Below, piece by piece: positions 36,935 to 46,413 of a DNA stretch of 64,000 nt (its first letter is position 1; every line of letters begins with the position of its first letter). The DNA comes from Plantactinospora sp039889035 (lineage in GTDB: Bacteria; Actinomycetota; Actinomycetes; Mycobacteriales; Micromonosporaceae): the NCBI GenBank assembly GCA_039889035.1, contig JBDQQY010000016.1, positions 1-64,000 of the forward strand, written 5' to 3'. Both the position numbers and the translations under genes were made by a program. The notes under the pieces are model-generated. The model ran no database searches, was not told where the DNA came from, and saw nothing but the letters and a program-made list of their open reading frames with translations.

Positions 36935-37665
36935 GGGACGGCGCCGGACTGGACCTTTCGCACCCCGGGCAGCGCCGCGCGTCCACCCCGGTTTCCGCCC
37001 GCGGCCACGACGGACCGCGACGGGAGGTCGGGACAGGCTCGCTGGTCGTGCTGGGCACCTCCGGACATGCCCGCGAGATACTCACCATCGCCGAGGCGGC
37101 CGGCGGCTACGAGCTGCTGGGCTGTCTCGGCCCGCACCGCGCGGCGGAGCTGGCCCGGCTGCCGGTCGACTGGCTCGGCCCGGACGACTGGCTGCGGGAC
37201 GCCGACGACAACGTCCGGTACGTGCTCGGCGTCGGCTCGGGCGCGGTGCGGACCCGGCTCGACGGGCAGCTCGGCCCGTACCGGCGAACCCCGGCCCGAC
37301 TGGTGCACCCGGCGGCGGTGGTCGGCCCGGCCGTGGAACTCGGCCCGGGCACCGTGCTCTGGCCCGGGGCCGTGCTCACCGCCGACATCGTGACCGGCCG
37401 GCACGTGCACGTGAGCACGAACGTCAGCGTCGGGCACGACGCGGTCCTCGCCGACTTCGCCACGCTGCTCCCCGGCTGCACCGTCGCCGGCTCCGCCCGG
37501 ATCGGGGCGGGGGCGACGGTCGGCGCCAGTGCGACGGTGATCGACGGGATCTCGGTGGGCGCCGGGGCGATGGTCGGAGCCGGTGCGGCGGTGGTCCGGG
37601 ACGTGCCGGCCGGCGCCGTGGTGGTCGGGGTGCCGGCCCGGCCGATGGAGCGGCGAGACCACTGA
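36931..37665 (+). CDS. second NeuD/PglD-like acyltransferase
   Basis: 244 aa. A 35-residue polar extension precedes SLVVLGTSGHAREILTIAEAAGGYELLG. A hexapeptide-repeat beta-helix follows (VTGRHVHVSTNVSVGHDAVLADFATLLPGCTVAGSARIGAG), with catalytic His in VGHD. It is a separate gene from pglD. Because gmd and a perosamine-synthase-like gene lie just downstream, N-acetylation of GDP-perosamine is a reasonable role. Acylation of a 3-amino sugar made by 46414-48656 is another. Confidence 0.75.
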   Translation: MRDGAGLDLSHPGQRRASTPVSARGHDGPRREVGTGSLVVLGTSGHAREILTIAEAAGGYELLGCLGPHRAAELARLPVDWLGPDDWLRDADDNVRYVLGVGSGAVRTRLDGQLGPYRRTPARLVHPAAVVGPAVELGPGTVLWPGAVLTADIVTGRHVHVSTNVSVGHDAVLADFATLLPGCTVAGSARIGAGATVGASATVIDGISVGAGAMVGAGAAVVRDVPAGAVVVGVPARPMERRDH

Positions 37666-37745
37666 GTTTCGACAGATCACCGAGGAATCCGCAGGCCGGT
37701 CCCGCTCCGGCCCGGTCGCGGACCCCAACTCCGAGAGGGCAGACG

Positions 37746-38759
37746 ATGCCGAAAGTCGCGCTGATCACCGGGATCACCGGGCAGGACGGGAGCTACCTCG
37801 CGGAACTCCTGCTCGGCAAGGGCTATGTCGTACACGGGCTGAAACGCCGGTCGTCGAGCTTCAACACCGAGCGGATCGAACGGATCGACCTGCACCCCCG
37901 GGATCCAGACGCGCACCTGTTCCTGCACTACGGCGACCTGTCCGACGCGGCGGCGCTGACCGGGCTGCTCCGGGACATCCGCCCCGACGAGGTCTACAAC
38001 CTCGGCGCGCAGAGCCACGTCCGGGTCTCCTTCGAGATTCCCAACTACACCGCCGACATCACCGGGCTGGGCGCGATCCGGATGCTCGACGCGATCCGGA
38101 CCGCCAAGCTGGACTGCCGGTACTACCAGGCGTCCTCGTCGGAGATGTTCGGTGCCACCCCGCCGCCGCAGCGGGAGAGCACCCCGTTCCACCCGCGCAG
38201 CCCGTACGCCTGCGCCAAGGTCTTCGGCTACTGGGCGGCGGTGAACTACCGGGAGGCCTGGGGCATGTACGCCGCCAACGGCATCCTGTTCAACCACGAG
38301 AGTCCCCGGCGGGGCGAGAACTTCGTCACCCGCAAGATCACTCGGGCGATCGCCCGGATCGAGGCGGGCATGCAGGACAAGCTCTACCTCGGCAACCTCG
38401 ACGCGGTACGGGACTGGGGATACGCCCCCGAGTACGTCGAGGCGATGTGGCTCGCGCTCCAGCAGGACCGACCCGACGACTACGTGGTGGCCACCGGCAC
38501 CGGGCACACCGTACGGGAGTTCGTGACCGCCGCCTTCTCCCACGCCGGCCTCGACTGGGAGAAGTACGTGGCGATCGACCCGGCGTACTACCGGCCGTCC
38601 GAGGTGGACGCGCTGATCGGCGATGCCACGAAGGCCCGCCGGAAGCTGGGCTGGGCGCCGAAGACGCTCTTCGCCGACCTGGTCCGGATCATGGTCGACG
38701 CCGACCGGCAACTGTTGGAGGACGAGCGCACGGGCCGGTTGGTCCGGGTGGACCGGTAA
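37746..38759 (+). CDS. gmd: GDP-mannose 4,6-dehydratase
   Basis: 337-aa extended SDR: TGITGQDGSYLAELLL cofactor loop, HGLKRRSSSFNTERI (NADP-type), YGDLSD, the active-site SSSEMFG and YACAKVFGYW, then NHESPRRGENFVTRKI, a Gmd hallmark. Converts GDP-mannose to GDP-4-keto-6-deoxymannose. No fucose synthase (fcl/wcaG) is in the window, whereas a perosamine-synthase-like gene is two genes downstream. GAGAGGGC precedes the ATG. Confidence 0.95.
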   Translation: MPKVALITGITGQDGSYLAELLLGKGYVVHGLKRRSSSFNTERIERIDLHPRDPDAHLFLHYGDLSDAAALTGLLRDIRPDEVYNLGAQSHVRVSFEIPNYTADITGLGAIRMLDAIRTAKLDCRYYQASSSEMFGATPPPQRESTPFHPRSPYACAKVFGYWAAVNYREAWGMYAANGILFNHESPRRGENFVTRKITRAIARIEAGMQDKLYLGNLDAVRDWGYAPEYVEAMWLALQQDRPDDYVVATGTGHTVREFVTAAFSHAGLDWEKYVAIDPAYYRPSEVDALIGDATKARRKLGWAPKTLFADLVRIMVDADRQLLEDERTGRLVRVDR

Positions 38760-38785
38760 CCGGGCCCGCCGGAAGGAACGACCAG

Positions 38786-39997
38786 ATGGACATCAGGATC
38801 GACGGCAGCGCCATCCTGCCCGGACACTCGGCCGGAGTGGAGGCCTTCACCTACGGCCTGCTCCGGGGACTCGCCGCCGACGAGGCGCACCGGATCGAGG
38901 TGACCATCGTCCGGGGTACCCGGCAGAGCTGGCGACGCGAGGTGCCCGACGACGCGCGGGTGCGCTGGACCGAGGTCCGGCAGCCGCTCCGGGCCGACGC
39001 CCGGCTCGGCGGCGGGCTGCGCCGGGTGCTGCCCCGCCAACTCCGGTCCGCGCCACTGACGCACCGGATGGTCACCCTGCTGCGCAACCGGGCCAACCCG
39101 GTGGCGGCCGCCGACGACCGGGTCACCCTCTATCCGTTCGGCGGCGTGCCGGCCCGGGCCCGCCGCTCGGTGGTGGTGGTGCACGACATGCGACGGTTCC
39201 ACCTGCGCTACGACTCCGCGCCGATCACCGACATCTTCGCCCGGAACATCGCCGAGGCGGACGCCCTGGTCGCCTCCTGGCCACACCCGTACCAGCAGCT
39301 CCTGCGCACCTTTCCGGGGGTCGCGGCGAAGACGGCGCTGATCCCGCTGCCGGTCTTCCACGCCCGCCCGGCCGGGGCATCCCCGGAACCCGATCCCGGT
39401 CTGCTGCTCTATCCCTCCTCGACCGCGGCGCACAAGAACCACCTCAACCTGCTGGAGGCGCTCGCCCGGCTGCCGGAACTCCGGCTCGTCTGCCCCGGGC
39501 CGCTGGTGGAGCCGCAGGCCGGGCAGCTCGCCGCCCGGGCGTCGGCGGCCGAGCTGCGTACCCGGGTCGTCTTTCCCGGCTTCGTGCCGGTGCCGGCGCT
39601 GGAGCAGCTCTACGCCCGGGCCACCGCCGTGGTCGTCCCGTCGCTGTGGGAGGCGGCCAGCGGCGCCATCTTCGAGGCGTTCAGCTGGGGCCTGCCGGTG
39701 GCCTGTGCCGATGTGGAGCCGCTGCGCGCCCAGGTCGAGTTCGCCGGGGCCGAGGTGTGCTACTTCGATCCGCACGACCCGGACTCCATCGCCGCAGCCG
39801 TCCGCCGGCTGCTCGCGGACCGCCCCCGGTACGCGGCGGCCTCCCGGCGTGCGGCCGACCGGCTGGCGACGCGTACCTGGGTGGAGACCGCCCGGGACTA
39901 CGCCGCGGTACTCGGCTGGGTGGCCGGCGGCCGCTCCGGTCCGGTCCCCCAGTCGTCGTTCCTGAACGCAGACGCCGTCGGAGGCAGCCCGTCATGA
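38786..39997 (+). CDS. glycosyltransferase, GT4
   Basis: 403-aa GT-B enzyme. Opens MDIRIDGSAILPGHSAGVEAF (the glycine-rich acceptor loop), has VVVVHDMRRFH, and the donor lobe reads LLYPSSTAAHKNHLNLLEAL, VVFPGFVP, VVVPSLWEAASGAIFEAFSWGLPVACAD. GGAAGG lies before ATG38786, and the stop overlaps the following aminotransferase by ATGA. The link to gmd and the perosamine-like gene suggests it may transfer that sugar. Donor and linkage unproved. Confidence 0.82.
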   Translation: MDIRIDGSAILPGHSAGVEAFTYGLLRGLAADEAHRIEVTIVRGTRQSWRREVPDDARVRWTEVRQPLRADARLGGGLRRVLPRQLRSAPLTHRMVTLLRNRANPVAAADDRVTLYPFGGVPARARRSVVVVHDMRRFHLRYDSAPITDIFARNIAEADALVASWPHPYQQLLRTFPGVAAKTALIPLPVFHARPAGASPEPDPGLLLYPSSTAAHKNHLNLLEALARLPELRLVCPGPLVEPQAGQLAARASAAELRTRVVFPGFVPVPALEQLYARATAVVVPSLWEAASGAIFEAFSWGLPVACADVEPLRAQVEFAGAEVCYFDPHDPDSIAAAVRRLLADRPRYAAASRRAADRLATRTWVETARDYAAVLGWVAGGRSGPVPQSSFLNADAVGGSPS

Positions 39998-41133
39998 ACC
40001 CCGCACTGCGCTATCCGGTCGCCCGGCCGTCCCTGACCGAGCTGGAGGAGGCGTACGTCCTGGACGCCCTGCGCAGCGGTTGGGTCTCCTCGCAGGGGCC
40101 GTACCTGCGCCGCTTCGAGGCGGAGTTCGCGGCCCGCTGCGGCACCCCGACCGCGGTGGCGACCGGCAACGGCACGGCCGCCCTGCACCTGGTGCTCGCC
40201 GCCGCCGGGATCGGCCCGGGCGACGAGGTGATCGTCCCGGCCCTGACCTACGTGGCCACCGCCAACGCGGTCACCTACTGCGGCGCCCGGCCGGTCTTCG
40301 TGGACGTCGACCCGGCGACCTGGTGCCTCGACGTCGACCGGGTCGACGCCGCGGTCACCGCACGGACCAAGGCGGTGCTGGCGGTCGACCTGTACGGGCA
40401 TCCGGCCGACTACCCCCGGCTCCGGGAGGTCTGCGCCGCGCACGGCATCCTGCTGGTCGGCGACGCGGCCGAGTCCTTCGGAGCCCGGCTCGGCGGTACC
40501 GGCACCGGCGGGCTGGCCGACGTCACCACCTTCTCGTTCTTCGGCAACAAGATCCTGACCAGTGGCGAGGGTGGCTGCGTCACCACCTTCGACCCGGCAC
40601 TGGCCGAGCGGATGCGACTGCTGCGCAACCAGGGGATGGATCCGCAGCGGCGCTACTACTTTCCGGTCGTCGGCTTCAACTACCGGCTCACCAACCTGGC
40701 CGCCGCGCTGCTCTGCGCCCAACTGGAGCGCGGTACGGCGATGGTGCAGCGCCGGCAGCAGATCGTGGCGACGTACGAGAAGGCGTTCGCGGATCTCGAC
40801 GCGCTGGCGCCGCAGCCGGTGGCGGTCGGCGTCGAGCGTGCCCCGTGGATGGCGTCCTTCCTGGTCGGCCCGGCCGGTGACGGTCGACTCCGGGACCGCC
40901 TGGCGGCGGAACTGGACCGGCTCGGCGTCGAGACACGACCGTTCTTCGTGCCGATCCCGGACCTGCCGCCGTACCGGTCGGACCGGGACGGTGGCTTCCC
41001 GGTCACCGCCGACCTGAGCCGGCGGGGCATCAACCTGCCGACCTATGCCGACCTCACCGACCCCGAGGTGCTGGACGTCGCCGACCGGGTGCGTACCGCG
41101 CTGGCCCGGCTGTCGACCTCCGGTCCCGCCTGA
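39994..41133 (+). CDS. per: GDP-perosamine synthase-like aminotransferase
   Basis: 379-aa DegT-family PLP enzyme. The pattern follows Per/RfbE closely: YPVARPSLTELEEAYVLDALRSGWVSSQGPYL at the front, DLYGHPADYPRL, PLP lysine K186 in FSFFGNKILTSGEGG, GFNYRLTNLAAALLCAQLE, ETRPFFVPI and the C-terminal RRGINLPTYADLT. It would aminate GDP-4-keto-6-deoxymannose (from Gmd) at C4 to GDP-perosamine. Assignment rests on motifs plus the adjacent gmd and lack of a fucose synthase. Confidence 0.8.
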   Translation: MNPALRYPVARPSLTELEEAYVLDALRSGWVSSQGPYLRRFEAEFAARCGTPTAVATGNGTAALHLVLAAAGIGPGDEVIVPALTYVATANAVTYCGARPVFVDVDPATWCLDVDRVDAAVTARTKAVLAVDLYGHPADYPRLREVCAAHGILLVGDAAESFGARLGGTGTGGLADVTTFSFFGNKILTSGEGGCVTTFDPALAERMRLLRNQGMDPQRRYYFPVVGFNYRLTNLAAALLCAQLERGTAMVQRRQQIVATYEKAFADLDALAPQPVAVGVERAPWMASFLVGPAGDGRLRDRLAAELDRLGVETRPFFVPIPDLPPYRSDRDGGFPVTADLSRRGINLPTYADLTDPEVLDVADRVRTALARLSTSGPA

Positions 41134-41150
41134 CCAGCTCCGGCCGCGGA

Positions 41151-42416
41151 TCAGACCGGTTCCAGTACGGGTTCCGCCCGGTGCCGGGCCCGCAGCAGGG
41201 AGCGGTAGCTCCACCACCAGCCGATCGCGGCGCAGCCGGCGACCGCGGCCATCGCCCAGGCCGCTCCCGGCGCACCGAAGAGGTGCCCGGCCCCGACGAT
41301 CGTGCCGACCCGGACCGGCGCGAGGGCCGCCCCGAGGAGCAGCGTACGGGCGCCGGCCCGCTCGATCCGGTGTCCGGCGGAGGCGACCATGGTGGCCACC
41401 ATGAAGACGCTCTCGACGGCGAGCGCGGGCAGCAACGGACGGGCGAACTCCCAGTTCGCGCCGAGCAGCGCCCGGCCGACGGGATCGGGCAGGGCGAGCA
41501 GGACCAGCGCGAGCGGCCCGACCAGCACGATGATCGCGGCGGCGACCCGGGCCGCCGAGCGGAGCCGGACCCGTGGCTCGGCCTCCCTGGCCCGGGCGAG
41601 GTACGGAATCAGCAGCGCGGAGCTGGCGCCGATCAGCAGGGTGATCGGGCCGAGCGCGGTCTTCGCCCCGCCCAGCGCGCCGACCACTGCCGTGCCGGCC
41701 ACTGCCGCGAGGGTGGCGGTGGCGAGCTGCGCGGTCCCGGAGCCGACCAGGAAGTGCAGGCCGAAGGCGAGCGCGTTCCGGGTCTCGGCGCGCCCGACCG
41801 GCCAGCCGGGCAGCAGCGCGCAGCGCCGCCGGGCCGCCCCGAGGTAGCCGACCAACGCCCCCGAGCCGGCCCACACCACGAAGGCGGTCGAGGCGCCGAT
41901 CCGGCCGGTCAGACCCAGCCCGGCGCCGACGCCGCTGGCCAGGGTCCAGACCAGCTCGTACCGGAGGATCCGCTGCGGCTCGGCGACGCCGAGTCCGAAC
42001 GCCTTCAGGTAGTCGTAGAGCACCAACCCGGGCAGTGCCAGGCCCACGACCACCAGGTAGCGGTTTCCGCACAGCAGCCCGGCCGTGCCGACGAGGGCCC
42101 CGGCCACAGCGCCGACCAGACAGATCCGCCGTGCGGACCGGCGGAACGGCTCCGGGTCCCGCCGGTCCGCCTCGGCCAGCACCGACTCGGTGACCATGGC
42201 CCGGGCCAGGCCGGAGACCAGGACGTACAGCGAGAACGCCAACGAGTACCGGCCCAGTTCGCTCAGGGATCCGCCACGGGCCACGGTGACGGAGAGCAGC
42301 AGGTTGCCGAGGCTGGACGTGGCGGTGACGACCACCGCGACCGGGGCGCGTCCGCCGGACAGGGCCCGGCCACGCAGTGCCCGGAGAGTCGCCCGCCAGC
42401 CGGGCCCGTCCGTCAC
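41151..42416 (-). CDS. oligosaccharide flippase, Wzx-like
   Basis: 421-aa membrane protein with about 12 hydrophobic helices in the polysaccharide-export (MOP/MATE) style: SSLGNLLLSVTVARGGSLSELGRYSLAFSLYVLVSG in the first pair and GTAVVGALGGAKTALGPI midway. The location inside a glycan locus supports transport of the lipid-linked repeat unit. It is the only gene in this arm on the reverse strand. GTG start after GGAGGGGAGG. Confidence 0.75.
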   Translation of the reverse strand: MTDGPGWRATLRALRGRALSGGRAPVAVVVTATSSLGNLLLSVTVARGGSLSELGRYSLAFSLYVLVSGLARAMVTESVLAEADRRDPEPFRRSARRICLVGAVAGALVGTAGLLCGNRYLVVVGLALPGLVLYDYLKAFGLGVAEPQRILRYELVWTLASGVGAGLGLTGRIGASTAFVVWAGSGALVGYLGAARRRCALLPGWPVGRAETRNALAFGLHFLVGSGTAQLATATLAAVAGTAVVGALGGAKTALGPITLLIGASSALLIPYLARAREAEPRVRLRSAARVAAAIIVLVGPLALVLLALPDPVGRALLGANWEFARPLLPALAVESVFMVATMVASAGHRIERAGARTLLLGAALAPVRVGTIVGAGHLFGAPGAAWAMAAVAGCAAIGWWWSYRSLLRARHRAEPVLEPV

Positions 42417-42735
42417 GGTCCGGGCCTCCCCTCCCTGTCCCAGCCTGCCACCGGGAATGACAACCCCCGCCGGCCACCAGGCTCAACGAGGCCGCCGGAC
42501 AACCGTCACGCCGATCCGGGGCCCGCCGCCGTGCCGCTCCCCGTCACCTCGACGAGCCCCACCCCGTTTAGTGCAGGCAAGGACGATTTCAGCGAGTGTG
42601 GGATGACCTTCCGCATCCTCGACCGGCGGACCGCTGCCGATGCCGGCGGCGGCACTCCGGTGGCTCCTGGACCGATCCCCGCACCGCCGCACGGCACGAC
42701 GCCGGGCGGGCACAGAGCCGAAGGTGATTTCAGCG
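42417..42735. other. divergent intergenic region with repeated GATTTCAGCGA
   Basis: 319 bp between the flippase and polymerase starts. GATTTCAGCGA occurs at 42585-42595 and again at 42726-42736, ending at the polymerase ATG, each preceded by AAGG. TTTAGT at 42568-42573 resembles a -10. No convincing gene. The repeats may be a duplicated ribosome-site region or an operator pair. Confidence 0.45.
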
Positions 42736-44199
42736 ATGCGCGAGGGACCACGGCCCGCTGCCAGCTCGTCCGGGTTCTCCCGGGCCCGAGCCGGGTTCGC
42801 CACTCCCTCGACGGGTGTCCCGCTCACCCTGTCCACGTCCGGGGGCGGTTCGGCGGCTCGGCGCCGGACCGTCAGACCAGGAGTCTGGTACGGCGCGGCC
42901 GCACTCGTCACCGCGGCCGTGTTCGGTCCGTACACGCCACAGGCCGGCGTACGGACCGAGCAGGTCGCGGTCTACGCGCTGCTGCTCGTCGGCCTCCTCG
43001 CCGGCCGCCGGATCCGGGTCACCGCGCCGGCCGCGCTGGTGCTGCTGCTCCTGAGCACCCAGTTCCTCGTCGCGGCCGTCGGTGGACTGGCACCGATCGG
43101 CGCTCCCGTCGCCGTGGAGTCGGGAAGTCTGCTCGCCGGGATCGACACCCTGCTGATGCCGATCGCCGTGTTGACCCTGGTGCTGCTGATGACGAGTTCG
43201 GGTGCGGACCCGCGCCGCCTGCTGCGGATCGTCTGCACCGTCCTGATCGTCGCGATGTGCGTCAACACGGTGCTGTCCTGCGTCTCGATGCGCTACGACA
43301 TCACGCCGCTGCTCCAGATGTTCTGGGAGAACCACGCCGGTCAGGAAAGTGTGGCGGCCCGGGCGGCTCAGCTGGGGCGGCTCAGCGGGATCTTCAACCA
43401 GCCGGCCGAGGCCGGTGCGCTCTATTCGTTCGCCCTGCTGGCCGCCGTCTACCGGTACCGGGACCGGACGGTTCCGTTCGTCTGCGCCACGGTGCTCCTG
43501 ACGATCGGCGGCGTCGTGGCCGTCTCCAAGGTCTTCCTGCTGATCGGGCTGCCGCTCGGGCTGTGGCAGATAGTCCGGTCGTACGGGATCGCCCGGCCAC
43601 GGGTCTGGGCGCTCACCGCCGCCGTGCTGCTGGTAACGCTGGCCGCCCAGTCCGGCCTGCTGCCGCCCTGGGCGGGCCTCGACTACTTTGCCCGACTGCT
43701 CCGGCCCCCCGACGACGGCACCGACCTCGTCGGTTTCTACACCGCCGGTCGGCTCGGCGACACCCCCACCCTCCAGTACGTCTCCGACGCCGTGCTCGGC
43801 TCGTCGCCCTGGTTCGGGCTCGGCGCGAGCGGGCTCGCAACCGCCTACGACAACGGCTGGATCGAGGCCCTGGCGGTCGCCGGCATCGTGGGGGTACTCG
43901 GCTACACCGGAATACTCGGATGCCTGGTCGCCGCCGGATACCTCCGCCGGCCGCGACCGGAACCGGCGACCGCACGCTTCGGCGGTGCCCTGGTCGTCGT
44001 ACTGGTCGGTGGATCTCTCGGGCTGCCGATGCTGACCGCGAACCGGGTCGGCACGATCGCCTGGCTGCTGATCGGCCTGCTGCTGCTCGCCCCGACCACC
44101 AACCCCCGGCGGGCGGCCCGGAGTGACCGGGAATCGGCCGGCGCGGACATCACGGGTGAAGCGGCCCGAGGCACGAAAAACGTGAAAGTGGCCCCTTAG
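42736..44199 (+). CDS. O-antigen ligase/polymerase-like membrane protein (Wzy-like)
   Basis: 487 aa. About 45 polar N-terminal residues, then some 10-12 transmembrane helices (VWYGAAALVTAAVFGPYTP..., VYALLLVGLLAG, LVLLLLSTQFLVAAVGG). The large outside loop contains RLSGIFNQPAEAGALYSFALL, the RxxGxFxxPxxxg pattern of the O-antigen ligase/Wzy_C group, and a second loop contains GLGASGLATAYDNGWIEALAVAG. Expected to polymerise or ligate the flipped repeat unit. AAGGTGA lies 8 bases before the ATG. A hairpin spans the stop. Confidence 0.75.
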   Translation: MREGPRPAASSSGFSRARAGFATPSTGVPLTLSTSGGGSAARRRTVRPGVWYGAAALVTAAVFGPYTPQAGVRTEQVAVYALLLVGLLAGRRIRVTAPAALVLLLLSTQFLVAAVGGLAPIGAPVAVESGSLLAGIDTLLMPIAVLTLVLLMTSSGADPRRLLRIVCTVLIVAMCVNTVLSCVSMRYDITPLLQMFWENHAGQESVAARAAQLGRLSGIFNQPAEAGALYSFALLAAVYRYRDRTVPFVCATVLLTIGGVVAVSKVFLLIGLPLGLWQIVRSYGIARPRVWALTAAVLLVTLAAQSGLLPPWAGLDYFARLLRPPDDGTDLVGFYTAGRLGDTPTLQYVSDAVLGSSPWFGLGASGLATAYDNGWIEALAVAGIVGVLGYTGILGCLVAAGYLRRPRPEPATARFGGALVVVLVGGSLGLPMLTANRVGTIAWLLIGLLLLAPTTNPRRAARSDRESAGADITGEAARGTKNVKVAP

Positions 44200-44218
44200 G
44201 CCCCAACAAGGGACTAAG
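44195..44218 (+). terminator. hairpin at polymerase stop
   Basis: CTTAGGCCC (44195-44203) pairs with GGGACTAAG (44210-44218) with one mismatch around CAACAA. The stem includes the stop codon. It may end or attenuate transcription before the PglF-like gene, 72 bp on. Confidence 0.4.
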
Positions 44219-44289
44219 TGTGGTTTACCCGCCGGGAGTTCCCGCTGAGCTGCCCGAATACCGCTCGCATCAGTACACCAGGAGGCTCC

Positions 44290-46188
44290 ATGCCGCCCAG
44301 CGCCGCCGCCACGACCGAGAGCCCGTCGCCCCTCCGCCGCAGGCAGCCTGCTCTGGGCAGGGCCGCACTCCTGGTCACCGACACCGCGGCCTGGACGATC
44401 GGCTTCGGCTCGGGCGCCTGGACCAGATACGAGTTCGCCCTGACCACGAGCCAGCTCGTCCGGGCGCTCGCCGTCGGCGTCCTCGCCGCCGCGTTGCACG
44501 CCACCATCGCCTCGGTCGGCCGCCGCTATCTGGGCCGGCATCCGCTGGGCAGCCTGCCGGACCTGCGCGCCCTCTCGGTCACGGTGGCCTGCACCGCGAT
44601 CCTGGTGTTCCTGGCCGACATCGCGCAGCCGGACCGGCCGGTCCCGGCGAGTACCCCGTTGGTCGGCTCGGCGGTGGCCCTGCTGCTGATGGTCTGCGCC
44701 CGGGTCGCGTACCGGCACCGCCAAAACCGCTGGCTGCGCCCGGACACCCGGTCGGCGACCCCGGTGCTGCTGTTCGGCCTCGGCTCGGCCGGTCAGGGCC
44801 TGCTGCACGCCCTGGTCACCGACCCACAGGGCAGGTATCTGCCGGTCGGACTGCTCGACGACGACCTCGACAAGCGGAACCTGCGGATCGACGGCGTCCG
44901 GATGCTGGGCGGCCGCCGGGAGATCCGGGAGGCGGTCGCGCAGACCGGCGCCACCACGGTGATCTTCTCGGTGGCGAACGCGGACGCCGAGCTGATCCGC
45001 GAGATCCGGGCCGCGACCCTACAGGCCGGCGCCGACTTCAAGGTGCTGCCGCCGGTCTCCGAGCTGGTCGACCACCGGATCAGCGTCGCCGACGTACGTG
45101 ACGTGGAGATCGACGACCTGCTCGGGCGCCGCCAGGTGGCCGCCGCCCTGGTCACCGCCGACTCGGCACTGACCGGGCAGCGGGTACTGGTCACCGGCGC
45201 CGGTGGCTCGATCGGCGCCGAACTGTGCCGGCAGATCCTCCGGGCCGACCCGGCCGAGCTGATGATGCTCGACCGGGACGAGTCGGCGCTGCACAGCCTC
45301 CAGCTCTCCGTCACCGGCCGGGCGCTGCTGGACGGGCCGGAACTGATCCTGGCCGATCTGCGGGACAGCGAGGGTATCTCGCGGATTATTCGCGAGCGGC
45401 GTCCGGACATCATTTTCCATGCCGCCGCACTCAAACACCTCACGCTGTTGCAGCGGCACCCCGGTGAGGCGATCAAGACGAATATCTGGGGTACGCTGTC
45501 GGTCCTGAATGCCGCTCGGGACGTGGCCAGGTTCGTGAACATTTCGACCGACAAGGCGGCGAACCCGATCAGCGTACTCGGCTATTCCAAGCGGATCACC
45601 GAACGGCTGACCGCGTACGCCGCCGCGAACAGCCCCGGCACATTCCTCAGCGTACGGTTCGGCAATGTGCTGAGCAGCCGGGGATCCGTGGTGACCGCGT
45701 TCCGGGCACAGATCGACGCCGGACTGCCGATCACCGTCACACACCCCGACGTCACCCGCTACCTGATGAGCGTGCACGAGGCCGTGCAACTGGTCCTGCA
45801 GGCGGCGGCCATCGGGCGGGACGGCGAGGCGCTGGTGCTCGACATGGGCGCCCCGGTACGCATCGACGACCTGGCCAGGCAACTCGCCGCGCAGGTACCG
45901 GGTCAGCCGCGGATCGTCTACACCGGTCTGCGGCCCGGCGAGAAGCTGCACGAGGAACTGCTCGGTGACGGCGAACTCGACGTACGCCCGCTGCACCCGC
46001 TGGTCTCGCACGTGTCGGTTCCGCCGCTGAACCCGACCGAGGTGACCGGACTGGACCCGTTCGACGAACCGGAGAAGGTGATCGAACGCCTTGCCTGGCT
46101 CTGCGGCCAGCCGGACCAGCCCACCCCGCCCGTGGCGCTGGTGCCGAATACCCGGAACGCTCGCCCCTCGTCGTCCCGGTCGACGTGA
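44290..46188 (+). CDS. pglF: UDP-GlcNAc 4,6-dehydratase, PglF/CapD type
   Basis: 632-aa membrane-anchored dehydratase. About four N-terminal transmembrane helices, a first Rossmann-like domain (VLLFGLGSAGQGLLHALV) and a catalytic SDR domain near residue 300 (VTGAGGSIGAELCRQIL), with FHAAALKHLTLLQRHP, STDKAANPISVLGYSKRITE and VRFGNVLSSRGSVV. Unlike FnlA it is the large PglF/WbpM form that retains C5 configuration and supplies PglE. GGAGG lies right before ATG44290. It is 10 kb from pglE-C-D but in the same orientation. Confidence 0.88.
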   Translation: MPPSAAATTESPSPLRRRQPALGRAALLVTDTAAWTIGFGSGAWTRYEFALTTSQLVRALAVGVLAAALHATIASVGRRYLGRHPLGSLPDLRALSVTVACTAILVFLADIAQPDRPVPASTPLVGSAVALLLMVCARVAYRHRQNRWLRPDTRSATPVLLFGLGSAGQGLLHALVTDPQGRYLPVGLLDDDLDKRNLRIDGVRMLGGRREIREAVAQTGATTVIFSVANADAELIREIRAATLQAGADFKVLPPVSELVDHRISVADVRDVEIDDLLGRRQVAAALVTADSALTGQRVLVTGAGGSIGAELCRQILRADPAELMMLDRDESALHSLQLSVTGRALLDGPELILADLRDSEGISRIIRERRPDIIFHAAALKHLTLLQRHPGEAIKTNIWGTLSVLNAARDVARFVNISTDKAANPISVLGYSKRITERLTAYAAANSPGTFLSVRFGNVLSSRGSVVTAFRAQIDAGLPITVTHPDVTRYLMSVHEAVQLVLQAAAIGRDGEALVLDMGAPVRIDDLARQLAAQVPGQPRIVYTGLRPGEKLHEELLGDGELDVRPLHPLVSHVSVPPLNPTEVTGLDPFDEPEKVIERLAWLCGQPDQPTPPVALVPNTRNARPSSSRST

Positions 46189-46413
46189 CGCCGGTCGGGA
46201 ACTGGACACGCCGCTGGCGGGTCGCCGCCGGGCCGTAGCAGGATTTCGGGGAATTGCCGCCGGGCTTCCGGCGGCCACCGTCACCCGCCTGTCGACACTT
46301 TTCCAGACCGCCGACAGCGAGTGATCCTCGCCGAACGGAATTCGCGTCGCAGAAATATCCCCGCGATGTTCGGCGACGATTTCCACAGCCACCGATCTCC
46401 TGGAGACACCACC

